From assembly GCA_946611235.1 (NCBI GenBank), contig CAMODE010000036.1, positions 1-43,037 on the forward strand: 43,037 nt of DNA. The letters are read 5' to 3'. This DNA is from an uncultured Caryophanales bacterium (lineage in GTDB: Bacteria > Bacillota_I > Bacilli_A > RF39 > UBA660). Position numbers and translations under genes: made by a program. The notes below the pieces were generated by a model. The model was not told the DNA's origin. It was given only the letters and a program-made list of their open reading frames with translations, and did no database searches. Positions 16,465 through 24,411 of this stretch are shown one piece after another; position 1 is the first letter of the stretch; every line of letters begins with the position of its first letter.

Positions 16465-17454
16465 CATATTATTTTCTATTTCTTTTATTTCTTCGATTGT
16501 CTTACATGATACTTTAGAAATATATTCATAGTCAGTATTTTCTTTAAGCATATTCTGTATCATCTCAATAGTTTTTTGTTCAATGCCTTCTGCGCGACCT
16601 TCTGCGCGACCTTCCGCACGTCCTTCTGCGCGGCCTTCTTCGCGGCCTTCTTCGCGGCCTTCTTCAAGTCCTGTTTTTCTTGCATCTTCTTTAACATTAT
16701 GTTCAACTAAAGCATCCATCTTTTCTTTTTCCCAGTAATGAATATTATATAGTAGTTCCTCATTAGTCATAGCAATCACATCCTCCATAAATTTACTTAG
16801 TTCTTTTTCAGTTAATATTTTACTCATTATCTCATATAGTTCTGTATATTTTGTGCTCATTAATCCTGCCATAAATATTTCTGAAAACTTCATTTCTTCA
16901 CCACCATTATAATATAAGTCATAAAAATATGCAAGATTTGCTGAATACTTTTCTATTCTATCAGAGGTAATTACATCATTTATTCGATCATATTCTACTA
17001 TATTAGATAAACCAACATCTTTATCCTCTTCATCACTAGCATTTAGATTTAATTGATATAAATACTCTGTATCAAAGTCTTCAATATAATTATCATTAAC
17101 TTCTAATCTTAAAGTATCTATTCTTTCTAAATATAAATCATTTCTTATTTTTACTGTTTGATATTTTTTTCTATTTACTTCAATCTGAATTAAATATTTA
17201 CTACCAAACTTAACTTTAATATCGACAACTCTGCCTTTTTCTTTTATATTTCCTTTAATTAATTCTTTATCTAAAAAGACAATAGAATTATCTTTATCTA
17301 TTTTTAAATTCATCAAATCAATAAGAAACTTTTCTAATATGTTAGCGTTTTTCTGCATAACAGATTTAAACATAAAATCTCTAGTTAGGGGAATAAATTT
17401 TACCTTCTTATCTATTTCTTTTAAATAATTTAAGTCTATTTTTTCTTTTAGCAT
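16450..17454 (-). CDS. Rpn-family PD-(D/E)XK nuclease / putative transposase
   Basis: A 334-aa member of the PDDEXK_2 group (Rpn recombination-promoting nuclease, formerly 'TIGR01784 transposase'). The N-terminal PLTRDFMFKSVM block is typical. The nuclease core is VVDIKVKF followed by YLIQIEVNR, giving the D...E-x-V variant common in the family. The last third holds a run of (E/A)GRE-type four-residue repeats encoded by a 12-bp minisatellite. I start at ATG 17454, because AAGGA is close upstream; the track's start at 17487 has no ribosome site. The upstream leader has a strong SD that does not serve this ORF. Such genes occur in multiple copies in gut Bacillota. Confidence 0.85.
   Translation of the reverse strand: MLKEKIDLNYLKEIDKKVKFIPLTRDFMFKSVMQKNANILEKFLIDLMNLKIDKDNSIVFLDKELIKGNIKEKGRVVDIKVKFGSKYLIQIEVNRKKYQTVKIRNDLYLERIDTLRLEVNDNYIEDFDTEYLYQLNLNASDEEDKDVGLSNIVEYDRINDVITSDRIEKYSANLAYFYDLYYNGGEEMKFSEIFMAGLMSTKYTELYEIMSKILTEKELSKFMEDVIAMTNEELLYNIHYWEKEKMDALVEHNVKEDARKTGLEEGREEGREEGRAEGRAEGRAEGRAEGIEQKTIEMIQNMLKENTDYEYISKVSCKTIEEIKEIENNMKKED
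16586..16669 (-). repeat. 12-bp minisatellite in the nuclease gene
   Basis: Seven 12-bp units with consensus ccttctgcgcgg on the plus strand, encoding EGRx repeats. Units differ by single bases (gcgcga, gcacgt, ttcgcgg, ttcaagt). The block is strikingly GC-rich against its surroundings and in frame, so copy number can change without breaking the gene. Confidence 0.9.
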
Positions 17455-17472
17455 ATAATCCTTCTTTCCATC

Positions 17473-17540
17473 ACAAATTGAACCCATTGCTATTCTTTAT
17501 GATAATTAGTTTCATTTCATATATGTACCTCCTCATAGTA
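17473..17540 (-). other. Leader with strong SD and a 14-codon mini-ORF
   Basis: GAGGAGG near 17530 is one of the strongest ribosome sites in the window, yet the first ATG after it (17520) reaches TGA after two codons. The second (17515) encodes a 14-residue peptide (MKLIIIKNSNGFNL) that stops at 17471-17473, about 17 nt before the nuclease start. It may be a leader peptide or the remains of an older start. Confidence 0.35.
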
Positions 17541-17658
17541 ATATCAGTCAAAAGGTACCTATTTTTGTAAAAATTTGATAAATTTCTTTAAAAATTATTT
17601 ATTTTGATACACTTGTATGTCAAATTTATGTAAAGCGAACAAAAAACACATACAAAAA

Positions 17659-17682
17659 AAGACTCTCAATAGAGAATCTTAT
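17659..17682 (-). terminator. Terminator of dacB-spmA-spmB
   Basis: On the minus strand AGATTCTC pairs with GAGAGTCT (one G-T pair) around a 4-nt loop and is followed by seven T, just after the spmB stop. Confidence 0.75.
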
Positions 17683-17685
17683 TTA

Positions 17686-18198
17686 CTAATAAAATATAAC
17701 ATTAATTATTATTATAGAAATTATAATGCATAATAGATCAGCCAGTAACCCTACTATTAAAGCATATTTCATTTTTTTTATGTTAATGCTACCAAAGTAT
17801 AATGAAATAATATAAATAGTAGTATCCGTAGATCCTCCTATTACACTAGATATTCTACCTATATAAGAGTCAGGATGATATTTACTTAAGATATCATTTA
17901 AGATAACGATAGAACTAGAACCAGATACAGGTTTCATTAAAGCAAGAGGTAGTATTTCACTTGGAAAAGAAAAAAATTTTAATAAAGGACTGAATAATTT
18001 ACCAATATCAAGTAGTAAATTACTATTAGTTAGTATTGTAATAGCTATTACCATTGCAAATATTGTAGGAAATAATTTGAATGTTACATTAATTCCTTCT
18101 TTTACCCCTTCAATAAAAGTATCAAAAATATCTACTTTTTTATATAATCCATATATAATTATAAACACAACCATTATTGGTACTAAATAATTACACAT
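17686..18198 (-). CDS. spmB: Spore maturation protein B
   Basis: A 170-aa integral membrane protein with the nucleoside-transporter gate-like fold of the SpmA/SpmB pair. The segments ALMKPVSGSSSIVILNDIL and SVIGGSTDTTIYIISLYFGS are the conserved loops of the family. In Bacillus subtilis spmA and spmB mutants make spores that dehydrate poorly. The start overlaps the spmA stop by 8 bp, with GGAG just upstream. It is the last gene of dacB-spmA-spmB. Confidence 0.92.
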   Translation of the reverse strand: MCNYLVPIMVVFIIIYGLYKKVDIFDTFIEGVKEGINVTFKLFPTIFAMVIAITILTNSNLLLDIGKLFSPLLKFFSFPSEILPLALMKPVSGSSSIVILNDILSKYHPDSYIGRISSVIGGSTDTTIYIISLYFGSINIKKMKYALIVGLLADLLCIIISIIIINVIFY

Positions 18199-18778
18199 AT
18201 CTTTTTCTCCATAGAAGGTAAAATAATCTATCTATTATTAAAGCAAATACAACCGATAAAAAAGTTGTAATAATAGAGGCACTAATTATTTCATTAGGAT
18301 TAGATGAACCATTTAACACTCTAAGACTAATAACAGTAGTAGGAATAATAGTAACTGATGCTGTATTAATAACTAAGAAAGTAATCATACTTCTCGAAGC
18401 AACATCACTATTATTATTTAATCTTTTTAATTCCTTCATTGTCTTTAATCCAAAAGGAGTAGCAGCGTTCCCTAGCCCCATCATATTCATAACAATATTT
18501 AAAGATATATAACCAATCGCAGGATCACCTTTGGGTATTTCAGGAAATAAGAATCTTACTAAAGGAGATAGTTTATTAGATAGAATATCAAGTAGTCCAC
18601 TTTTCTTAGCTATATTCATTACTCCAAGCCATAAACAGATAATACTTCCAATACTAAATATCATATCAATAGATTTAGTACCACTAGTTATAAGAGTATT
18701 AGATAGATTAGTGTCTCCTTTATATATAGAGTAAAGTACCCCTATTAAGATAAAAAAAGACCATATATAATTAATCAT
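18191..18778 (-). CDS. spmA: Spore maturation protein A
   Basis: A 195-aa membrane protein with about five hydrophobic segments. Conserved blocks are IICLWLGVMNIAKKSG, the GDPAIGYISLNIVMNMMGLGNAATPFG loop and FLVINTASVTIIPTTVI. It works with SpmB in spore core dehydration in B. subtilis, and homologues occur in some non-sporulating species. It overlaps dacB at its start and spmB at its end, so all three are translationally coupled. Confidence 0.94.
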   Translation of the reverse strand: MINYIWSFFILIGVLYSIYKGDTNLSNTLITSGTKSIDMIFSIGSIICLWLGVMNIAKKSGLLDILSNKLSPLVRFLFPEIPKGDPAIGYISLNIVMNMMGLGNAATPFGLKTMKELKRLNNNSDVASRSMITFLVINTASVTIIPTTVISLRVLNGSSNPNEIISASIITTFLSVVFALIIDRLFYLLWRKRYV

Positions 18779-19853
18779 TAAACCACTCTTTTATCCTAGT
18801 AAAGAAATTTTTCTTTTCTTTTTTATTATTATTCTTTATTATAAAAATATCTTCTTCATTTATTAAATAATTATCTAAATAAATCTTAATTACACCTATT
18901 TTTTCATTATCAGTAATATTCTCCTTCTTATCTAAAATAATATGACTTGTAAGAGATTTAGTTTCATTATTCTTAAGGGGTATATATACATCCCTCTTTA
19001 TATATAAAGTATCATTATTATAATAAGATTCTCCTGGCAAAACAAATTTATCTTTATTTAATACTTTATAAGAATCATAATTATCTTTAGCATAATTATA
19101 TAGTTCTAAATGCGTATTCCAATCATCTGAGTCTCTTATGGTTACAGCAATTAAATTCATATTATTAATATTGGCACTAGATACCAAGGTTCTTCCTGAT
19201 TCTTCGGTATAACCAGTTTTACCACCAGTAATAAAATCATACTTAAGTAATTTGTTTTTATTATTCCATATATATGTTTTCTTATTAGTAGTTACTTTAT
19301 ATTTCTTAGTACTAACTATTTCTCTATATATATCATATTGCATAGCATATCTGGTAAGAAGAGCCATATCATATACCGAAGAATAGTTACCACTAGGAGT
19401 AGGAAGACCACTAGGGTTATAAAAGATGGTATTCTTCATACCTATTTCTTTAGCCTTATTATTCATCATCTTAACAAATTCTTCTTCACTACCACCAACA
19501 TATGTTGCAATCATACTCGCAGCATCATTACCACTTCTAAGCATAAGTCCATATAACAAATCTTTTAATGTTATCTCTTCTCCTTCTTCAATATAAATAC
19601 CCGATCCGTATGCTTTCTTAATTGAAGAATCCACTACTACTAGATTATCTAATTTACCAGATTCAATAGCAAGAACACAAGTCATTATCTTTGTAATAGA
19701 AGCTATTAATCTCTTAGAATCCTTATCTTTAGAAAGTAGTACTCTACCAGTATTAGCATCCATTAATATATAAGAATAAGCACTATTAGTAGAAGCTTCT
19801 ACTCTTCCTACAAATATAATTAATAATAATAAAAATAATAATTGTTTCTTCAT
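18771..19853 (-). CDS. D-alanyl-D-alanine carboxypeptidase (DacB/DacF type)
   Basis: A penicillin-binding protein that trims the terminal D-Ala of peptidoglycan stem peptides. A signal peptide ([20 protein letters not shown]) leads into the S11 peptidase domain with SITK (52-55), SGND (about 111) and the KTG motif in GGKTGYT. A small C-terminal beta domain and a basic amphipathic tail (FFTRIKEWFND) suggest membrane anchoring. I start at ATG 19853, because AGGTGA is 5 nt upstream. The order with spmA and spmB matches the sporulation PBP5* operon dacB-spmA-spmB of B. subtilis, which supports a cortex role, but a vegetative DacA role cannot be excluded. Confidence 0.92.
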   Translation of the reverse strand: MKKQLLFLLLLIIFVGRVEASTNSAYSYILMDANTGRVLLSKDKDSKRLIASITKIMTCVLAIESGKLDNLVVVDSSIKKAYGSGIYIEEGEEITLKDLLYGLMLRSGNDAASMIATYVGGSEEEFVKMMNNKAKEIGMKNTIFYNPSGLPTPSGNYSSVYDMALLTRYAMQYDIYREIVSTKKYKVTTNKKTYIWNNKNKLLKYDFITGGKTGYTEESGRTLVSSANINNMNLIAVTIRDSDDWNTHLELYNYAKDNYDSYKVLNKDKFVLPGESYYNNDTLYIKRDVYIPLKNNETKSLTSHIILDKKENITDNEKIGVIKIYLDNYLINEEDIFIIKNNNKKEKKNFFTRIKEWFND

Positions 19854-19880
19854 ATAATTCACCTATTTAATTTTATTATA

Positions 19881-19913
19881 AAAAAAAGAAATAATACTTT
19901 TAAATTATTTCTT
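19881..19913 (-). terminator. Terminator after the toxin-antitoxin remnant
   Basis: AAGAAATAAT pairs with ATTATTTCTT around an 8-nt loop with a long T run on the minus strand. It separates the dinJ-yafQ remnant from dacB. Confidence 0.75.
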
Positions 19914-19927
19914 ATAGTTAAAAATTA

Positions 19928-20231
19928 CTAAAATAGTTCTGAATGACTGCCAGTAGAAACAAGTACTAAAATAAGTTCATTATCTATATATTGATAAACT
20001 AATAACCAATCTTGGTTCAATATGACATTCACCACAATTTTTATAATACTTACTATTAACTAGCATATGATTCCTATATTTTTCTTCTAATTATAAGCCA
20101 TTAGCTAATTTATTTACAACATACTTTAATTTTTTAACATCCTTGCCTTGTTTTTTTATTTTCTTATAATTCCTTTTAAAATCACTAGTATATTTAATTT
20201 GATATTTTACTTTAGTTTTAATATCAATCAT
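19928..20231 (-). pseudogene. YafQ/RelE-family toxin, inactivated
   Basis: The reading frame beginning at ATG 20231 encodes a YafQ-like start (YQIKYTSDFKRNYKKIKKQGKD, then VVNKLANG). It meets a TAA where family members continue into a PL-EEKYR-type segment. After the stop the same frame continues (LEEKYRNHMLV, CGECHIEP) and then shifts by one base. The correct end, DWLLVYQYIDNELILVL then STGSHSELF, is in the next frame. The gene thus has one nonsense codon and one frameshift; its 304-nt span fits a one-base insertion. It overlaps the antitoxin by 8 bp in the normal antitoxin-toxin order. An mRNA interferase that cuts at the ribosome would no longer be made. Confidence 0.85.
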
Positions 20232-20517
20232 CACTATCTAAGTCCTCAAATAGTTCTTCTACCGAATTATAAGACTTATATTTGTCAGGATGCTTCATCA
20301 TATAATCTACTTCCTTTAATGCTTTTTTTAATTCTTTACTAGGTTTAGGCTCTTCTATTTTAAAAGGAATACTAGATGTTTTAACACATTTAGTTAAAAA
20401 CATGTTTATTGCTGTGCTCATATTTAAGCCTAAATTTTTAAATAACATGTCGCTCTCTTCTTTAAGTGTGCTATCTACTCTAACATTTAAATTAGTAGTA
20501 TTAGAAATGCTACTCAT
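20224..20517 (-). CDS. dinJ: DinJ/RelB-family antitoxin
   Basis: A 97-aa antitoxin. The N-terminal ribbon-helix-helix (TNLNVRVDSTLKEESDMLFKNLGLNMSTAINMFL) binds DNA and normally autoregulates the operon. The acidic C-terminal part (VEELFEDLDSDD) would wrap the toxin. AGGAGG precedes the start. The gene is intact while its overlapping YafQ toxin is destroyed, so it now is an orphan antitoxin that may still regulate itself or neutralise other YafQ/RelE toxins in the cell. Confidence 0.88.
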   Translation of the reverse strand: MSSISNTTNLNVRVDSTLKEESDMLFKNLGLNMSTAINMFLTKCVKTSSIPFKIEEPKPSKELKKALKEVDYMMKHPDKYKSYNSVEELFEDLDSDD

Positions 20518-20712
20518 AATATCCCTCCTCTTGCTAACATTATATTATATTTTAAGTAATTTGTCAACATATTTTCATTACTCTGTCATTACAATATCAT
20601 TATGTTTATCTATTATAAAAATATTTATAATAGAATGAAATTTTTAAAAATATCTCTTTTGATATTGAATTTTTTCCAATATTGTTTTATTCTAATAATA
20701 GAGGTGTTATAG

Positions 20713-20988
20713 ATGAAGAAGATATTATTAATTATTCTAACAATAGTATTTAGTATTACGTTAGGTATCTTTATATTTCTAAATATTAAAACTAATTCTT
20801 TATCTAAAGAAAATAATAAATTAAAAGAAGAAATAAATAATATTACTAGTAATAACACTACTATTAAAGAAGAAAATACTAATAATAAGGATAGAATAGA
20901 TAATATTAAAAAAGAAAAAGAAAATATATTAAAGGAAGAAGAAGTATGGAAAGAAACAAAGGAAAAACTAGAAAAAGCATTATCTTAG
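20713..20988 (+). CDS. Small membrane-anchored coiled-coil protein
   Basis: A 91-aa protein with one N-terminal membrane helix (about 3-26) followed by a Lys/Glu/Asn-rich coiled coil. I know no family for it. It overlaps the start of the polysaccharide deacetylase by 43 bp, and that protein has the same build at its N terminus (membrane helix plus coiled coil), so the two may pair through their coils. GAGGTG lies upstream of the start. It may also be a duplicate of the deacetylase N terminus. Confidence 0.65.
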   Translation: MKKILLIILTIVFSITLGIFIFLNIKTNSLSKENNKLKEEINNITSNNTTIKEENTNNKDRIDNIKKEKENILKEEEVWKETKEKLEKALS

Positions 20989-21884
20989 TACTTATATTAC
21001 TTACTCTATCTGTATGTATATTATCATATTTAAGTTATAACAAATATATAAAATATAATAATATCTTAAAAGATAATAAAGAGTTAAATACTAAAATAAG
21101 TACTTTAAAGAAAGAATATGAAGAAGAAGAGAAAATAAAAAGTAATTTACAAGAAGAAGAAAATAGCCTTAATAACAAAGAAAAAGAAATAGTAAAACTA
21201 AAAGAAGAAGTATTTAGTTTAGCTAGTAATTTAGAAGAAAAAATAACTAATAATGAATCTAATTATAAAATAGCATATATAACATTTGATGATGGACCAT
21301 ATCATTCTACTGATGAAGTACTAGATATCTTAGATAAATATAAAGTAAAGGCAACATTTTTTACGATTGGTTTAGATAAAGATATTTGTTATGATAATAA
21401 TAATTATTCTTGTGCTGAAACTTATAAAAAAGAAGTTGATAGAGGGCATACGATAGCTAATCACACTTATACTCATGCTATCTTTAGAGGACTATATAAT
21501 AGTACTACTTCATTTATAAATGATGTAAAAAGACAAGAAAAACTAATTGAAGAAAGAACAGGATATAAAACAAATATCGTAAGATTTCCCGGAGGTAGTT
21601 CTACTGCGGGTAATCTAAAAAATAGTATTACAAATGAACTAAAAAATATGGGCTATGGATGGGTCGATTGGACTGCTAATGATGGTGATGGTGGATATGT
21701 TCCAAATACTACTGTAGCTTGGACAAACTTTACTAACTCAATAAATGAAAATATTGAAGTAGTATTATTCCATGACTATAGTAAAATAACAATATCTATC
21801 CTACCTAAAGCAATAGAATACTTGCAAGAAAATAATTATATAATACTACCCCTATTCTATAATAGTATTAAAGTTAATAAATAG
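20946..21884 (+). CDS. Membrane-anchored polysaccharide deacetylase (NodB/CE4)
   Basis: A 312-aa enzyme expected to remove N-acetyl groups from a cell-wall sugar such as peptidoglycan GlcNAc or MurNAc. It has an N-terminal membrane helix (about 11-29) and a long coiled-coil stalk (about 35-100). The CE4 domain follows: ITFDDGP (catalytic Asp and first metal Asp), ANHTYTHA (metal His pair), RFPGGSS and the late VVLFHDY. All metal ligands are present, so it is probably active outside the membrane. Deacetylation usually protects against lysozyme. The overlapping upstream gene encodes a similar stalk. A terminator follows. Confidence 0.9.
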   Translation: MERNKGKTRKSIILVLILLTLSVCILSYLSYNKYIKYNNILKDNKELNTKISTLKKEYEEEEKIKSNLQEEENSLNNKEKEIVKLKEEVFSLASNLEEKITNNESNYKIAYITFDDGPYHSTDEVLDILDKYKVKATFFTIGLDKDICYDNNNYSCAETYKKEVDRGHTIANHTYTHAIFRGLYNSTTSFINDVKRQEKLIEERTGYKTNIVRFPGGSSTAGNLKNSITNELKNMGYGWVDWTANDGDGGYVPNTTVAWTNFTNSINENIEVVLFHDYSKITISILPKAIEYLQENNYIILPLFYNSIKVNK

Positions 21885-21907
21885 AAAAAGCGAATTATTC
21901 GCTTTTT
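21885..21907. terminator. Deacetylase terminator
   Basis: AAAAAGCGAA pairs with TTCGCTTTTT around a 3-nt loop, directly after the stop codon. Confidence 0.85.
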
Positions 21908-21920
21908 ATTTTTTTATTCA

Positions 21921-21995
21921 TGTGCCTTACGGCTAACAGTTTATTTGTATCGCAAATAAACATACTTCTAATTAGGATAGTCCTTTATATATTTT
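21921..21995. repeat. Dispersed two-hairpin element, copy A
   Basis: A core of 35 nt, GCTAACAGTTTATTTGT to AAATAAACATACT, recurs at 37889 with two changes. It contains a 9-bp hairpin (GTTTATTTG / CAAATAAAC, loop tatcg) and a short GCC-ttac-GGC hairpin before it. Weaker similarity continues for about 30 nt downstream, into the 3' end of the small ORF at 21968. It lies just after the terminator of a plus-strand gene, as copy B does. Confidence 0.7.
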
Positions 21996-22171
21996 TTATG
22001 TTTTATAAAACTATATATATTAAATTCTTCATTACTAGCAATTCTAACTAATTCATCTAAAGAAGCATTCTTAACTACTTCTATATTAATATTAAATAAA
22101 GGATTATGAGACTTAGAAATTTCATAATATCTAATTAAAGCATCCCTTAATTTATCATAATCATATTCCAT
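21968..22171 (-). CDS. Unknown small protein
   Basis: A 67-aa helical protein with no recognised family, starting MEYDYDKLRDALIRYYEIS. It has no signal or membrane segment. Its last codons overlap the dispersed repeat element, which may have supplied the present stop. It follows the small membrane protein at 22184 by 12 bp on the same strand, so it is probably the last gene of the DUF1846 operon. GGAG is close to the start. Confidence 0.5.
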   Translation of the reverse strand: MEYDYDKLRDALIRYYEISKSHNPLFNINIEVVKNASLDELVRIASNEEFNIYSFIKHKKYIKDYPN

Positions 22172-22183
22172 AATGATCTCCTA

Positions 22184-22444
22184 TTAAAAGTATTTAGTTA
22201 TAATACCCATAATAAAATTAAGTATTGAAAATATTATACCTATAATACATAATATGTTAGATAATTTTACATTATATTTATTTTTATTCTTACTATTCAA
22301 ATAAATACCTATTATTCCAATAATAAAGCCAATTAGCCAACCTATTACTAAGTTATTAATACTACATATTAATAAACTACATATAATTGATATAATACCT
22401 AGTATTATTCCTAATTTATAATTACTTTTCATTTTATTCATCAT
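22184..22444 (-). CDS. Small membrane protein
   Basis: An 86-aa protein with three hydrophobic segments (about 12-28, 31-47 and 62-82), the last two separated by a basic loop. It resembles DUF4190-like small membrane proteins in shape, but no motif proves this. It overlaps the DUF1846 gene by 11 bp, so it is translated with it. Confidence 0.6.
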   Translation of the reverse strand: MMNKMKSNYKLGIILGIISIICSLLICSINNLVIGWLIGFIIGIIGIYLNSKNKNKYNVKLSNILCIIGIIFSILNFIMGIITKYF

Positions 22445-23894
22445 TCTCTATATATTCACTTTCACAAGTTAGATTAATTTTTAACCCCTTTAAAGTTTTC
22501 TTATCACCATTACTTACAATATAAGTAGCATGTGCTTCAGTATTATTTAAATTATTTAAATTAGATAATGCTTTTTCTGTCATAGGATTAGTAACAGAGC
22601 AAATACTAAGAGCAGTAAGTACTTCAGGAAGTGTTAGCCTAGTACCACTACTTATTTCTTTTTTTAATTTAATCATAGGTTCCAATACGTTAGGAGAAAG
22701 TAACTTAATATCATCAGGTATATCACTTAAATATTTAATAGCATTAATAATAGCACTACTAGGAGCAGTAAGTAGTTCTGTCTGTTTACCAGTAATTATC
22801 TTATTTTTTACTTTAATAGCAAGTACTGGTACTCCCTCTTTTTCTTTCTTTTCTAATGATGGTTTAACGACATCTAAATAATATTCATCTACTCCTAGTT
22901 CATTCATAATAAGTTTGATTCTCTTATAAGCATCAATATCAGATAATCCTAATTTATAATTATTCTTTTCATTATAATATCTTCTTACTATCTCTTTAGT
23001 AGCGGCTTCTTCAATTACCTTATTATCGATAATACACTTACCTATTACATTAACTCCCATATCCGTAGGAGAATAATAAATATCTTTCTTACTTACTTTA
23101 CTTAATATAATTTTAAGTACTGGAAATAATTCAATATCTCTATTATAATTAACGGCCTTTATATTATATTTTTCTAAATGAAAAGGATCAATCATATTAA
23201 CATCTTTAATATCCGCTGTTGCAGCTTCATAAGCTAAATTAACAGGATGTTTAAGAGGTAAATCCCATACCGGAAATGTTTCAAATTTAGCATATCCAGC
23301 ATTTACTCCCCTTATATTTTCATGGTATATTTGGGATAAACAAGTAGCTAGTTTACCACTTCCAGGTCCTGGAGCATTAACTAGTATTAAAGGCTTAGTA
23401 GTCTCAATATAAGGATTAGCCCCATATCCCTCTTCACTTACAATGGTATCAACGTCTGTTGGATAACCCTTTGTAAATGTATGAATATAAGTCTTAATAC
23501 CATTTCTATTTAACTTATTAATAAATTTATCAGCACTTACTTGATTCTTATATAAGGTAATAACAACACTATTAACATTAAATCCCATCTTCTTTGAGTT
23601 GTTTATAAGTTTTAATACTTCATTATCATAAGTAATACCATATTCTCCTCTTACTTTATTTCTTTCGATATCTCCAGCATTAATACAAAAGATAATTTCT
23701 AAGTCATCCTTTAGTTCTTTAAACATATTAATCTTAACATCACTCTTAAATCCCGGAAGTACTCTAGATGCATGACTATCATCAAATAGTTTACCTCCTA
23801 CTTCTAAATATAATTTATCAAATAATTTAAATCTTTCTCTTATCTTTTCGCTTTGTAATTTAACATACTTTTCATTATCAAAACCTTTTTTCAT
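22434..23894 (-). CDS. DUF1846 protein (UPF0371)
   Basis: A 486-aa member of UPF0371, close to the family's normal length. Blocks visible are GFDNEKYVKLQSEKIRERF at the start, GKLFDDSHASRVLPGF, the glycine-rich NAPGPGSGKLATCLSQ, the WDLPLKHPVNLAYEAAT region and YYSPTDMGVNVIG. Crystal structures of the family show a nucleotide-binding-like fold, but no function is established. Two small ORFs follow in overlapping fashion. Confidence 0.93.
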   Translation of the reverse strand: MKKGFDNEKYVKLQSEKIRERFKLFDKLYLEVGGKLFDDSHASRVLPGFKSDVKINMFKELKDDLEIIFCINAGDIERNKVRGEYGITYDNEVLKLINNSKKMGFNVNSVVITLYKNQVSADKFINKLNRNGIKTYIHTFTKGYPTDVDTIVSEEGYGANPYIETTKPLILVNAPGPGSGKLATCLSQIYHENIRGVNAGYAKFETFPVWDLPLKHPVNLAYEAATADIKDVNMIDPFHLEKYNIKAVNYNRDIELFPVLKIILSKVSKKDIYYSPTDMGVNVIGKCIIDNKVIEEAATKEIVRRYYNEKNNYKLGLSDIDAYKRIKLIMNELGVDEYYLDVVKPSLEKKEKEGVPVLAIKVKNKIITGKQTELLTAPSSAIINAIKYLSDIPDDIKLLSPNVLEPMIKLKKEISSGTRLTLPEVLTALSICSVTNPMTEKALSNLNNLNNTEAHATYIVSNGDKKTLKGLKINLTCESEYIENDE

Positions 23895-23900
23895 AATATA

Positions 23901-24411
23901 TTACAACTCCTTCTTAACTTCATTTGATATTTTATTAATATAATTAATAGACTTTAAGTATTCTTTCTCTATTGAAATTAATTCCTTTACCTGATACTTT
24001 CTATATTCCATTTTTGCCTTTTCAATAGCCATATCATGAATTATCCCACCACCTAGTTTTTTCGGCCTTTCATCATCTATTGTAAACCCTTTTATAATAT
24101 ACTCTTTAATTTTTTTCAGTAGCCCATTTTCTAAATCTGACACCTTCATAGTACCTAACACGATATCCAACACTTATAACAACATCAAGACTATAAATCG
24201 TTACTGATTTATCATAATTTGCAATGTTATTTTTTTCGACATTGCTTTTCTCATCAAGTTCACCTTCTTTAAATACATTATTGACGTTATTAGTTATTGT
24301 ACTTCTCGCTTTTCCAAATACCTTTGCCATTTATTCTAGTGTTAACCAAACAGTTTCATTTTCAAGATTAACATCTAGTTTAATATTTCCATCCTTCGAT
24401 TCATAAATATC
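23901..24411 (-). pseudogene. RhuM-family gene, inactivated
   Basis: The pieces match the start of RhuM-family proteins in order. IYESKDGNIKLDV and ETVWLTLE are followed by TAA where the family has Gln. Next come MAKVFGKARSTITNNVNNVFKEGEL and SLDVVISVGYRV up to FRKWAT. A frameshift in a run of seven A then leads to KKIKEYIIKGFTIDDERPKK in another frame. The protein ends after about 165 residues in total, about half the family length. RhuM genes are common beside mobile and restriction genes. The ORFs at 24106 and 23901 in the track are pieces of this one gene. Confidence 0.85.

Noticed and set aside
16450-17487. Reading UGA as Trp (Mycoplasma code)
   Set aside because: UGA ends intact genes in this window and Trp codons are UGG, and in the leader of this gene other stops also occur beyond the UGA.
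20148-20342. 64-aa plus-strand ORF over the antitoxin and toxin genes
   Set aside because: Antisense to the dinJ-yafQ remnant, hydrophobic by chance in AT-rich DNA.
20625-20858. 77-aa minus-strand ORF opposite the small membrane protein
   Set aside because: It is a hydrophobic shadow of the N-terminal helix region on the other strand, and has no ribosome site.
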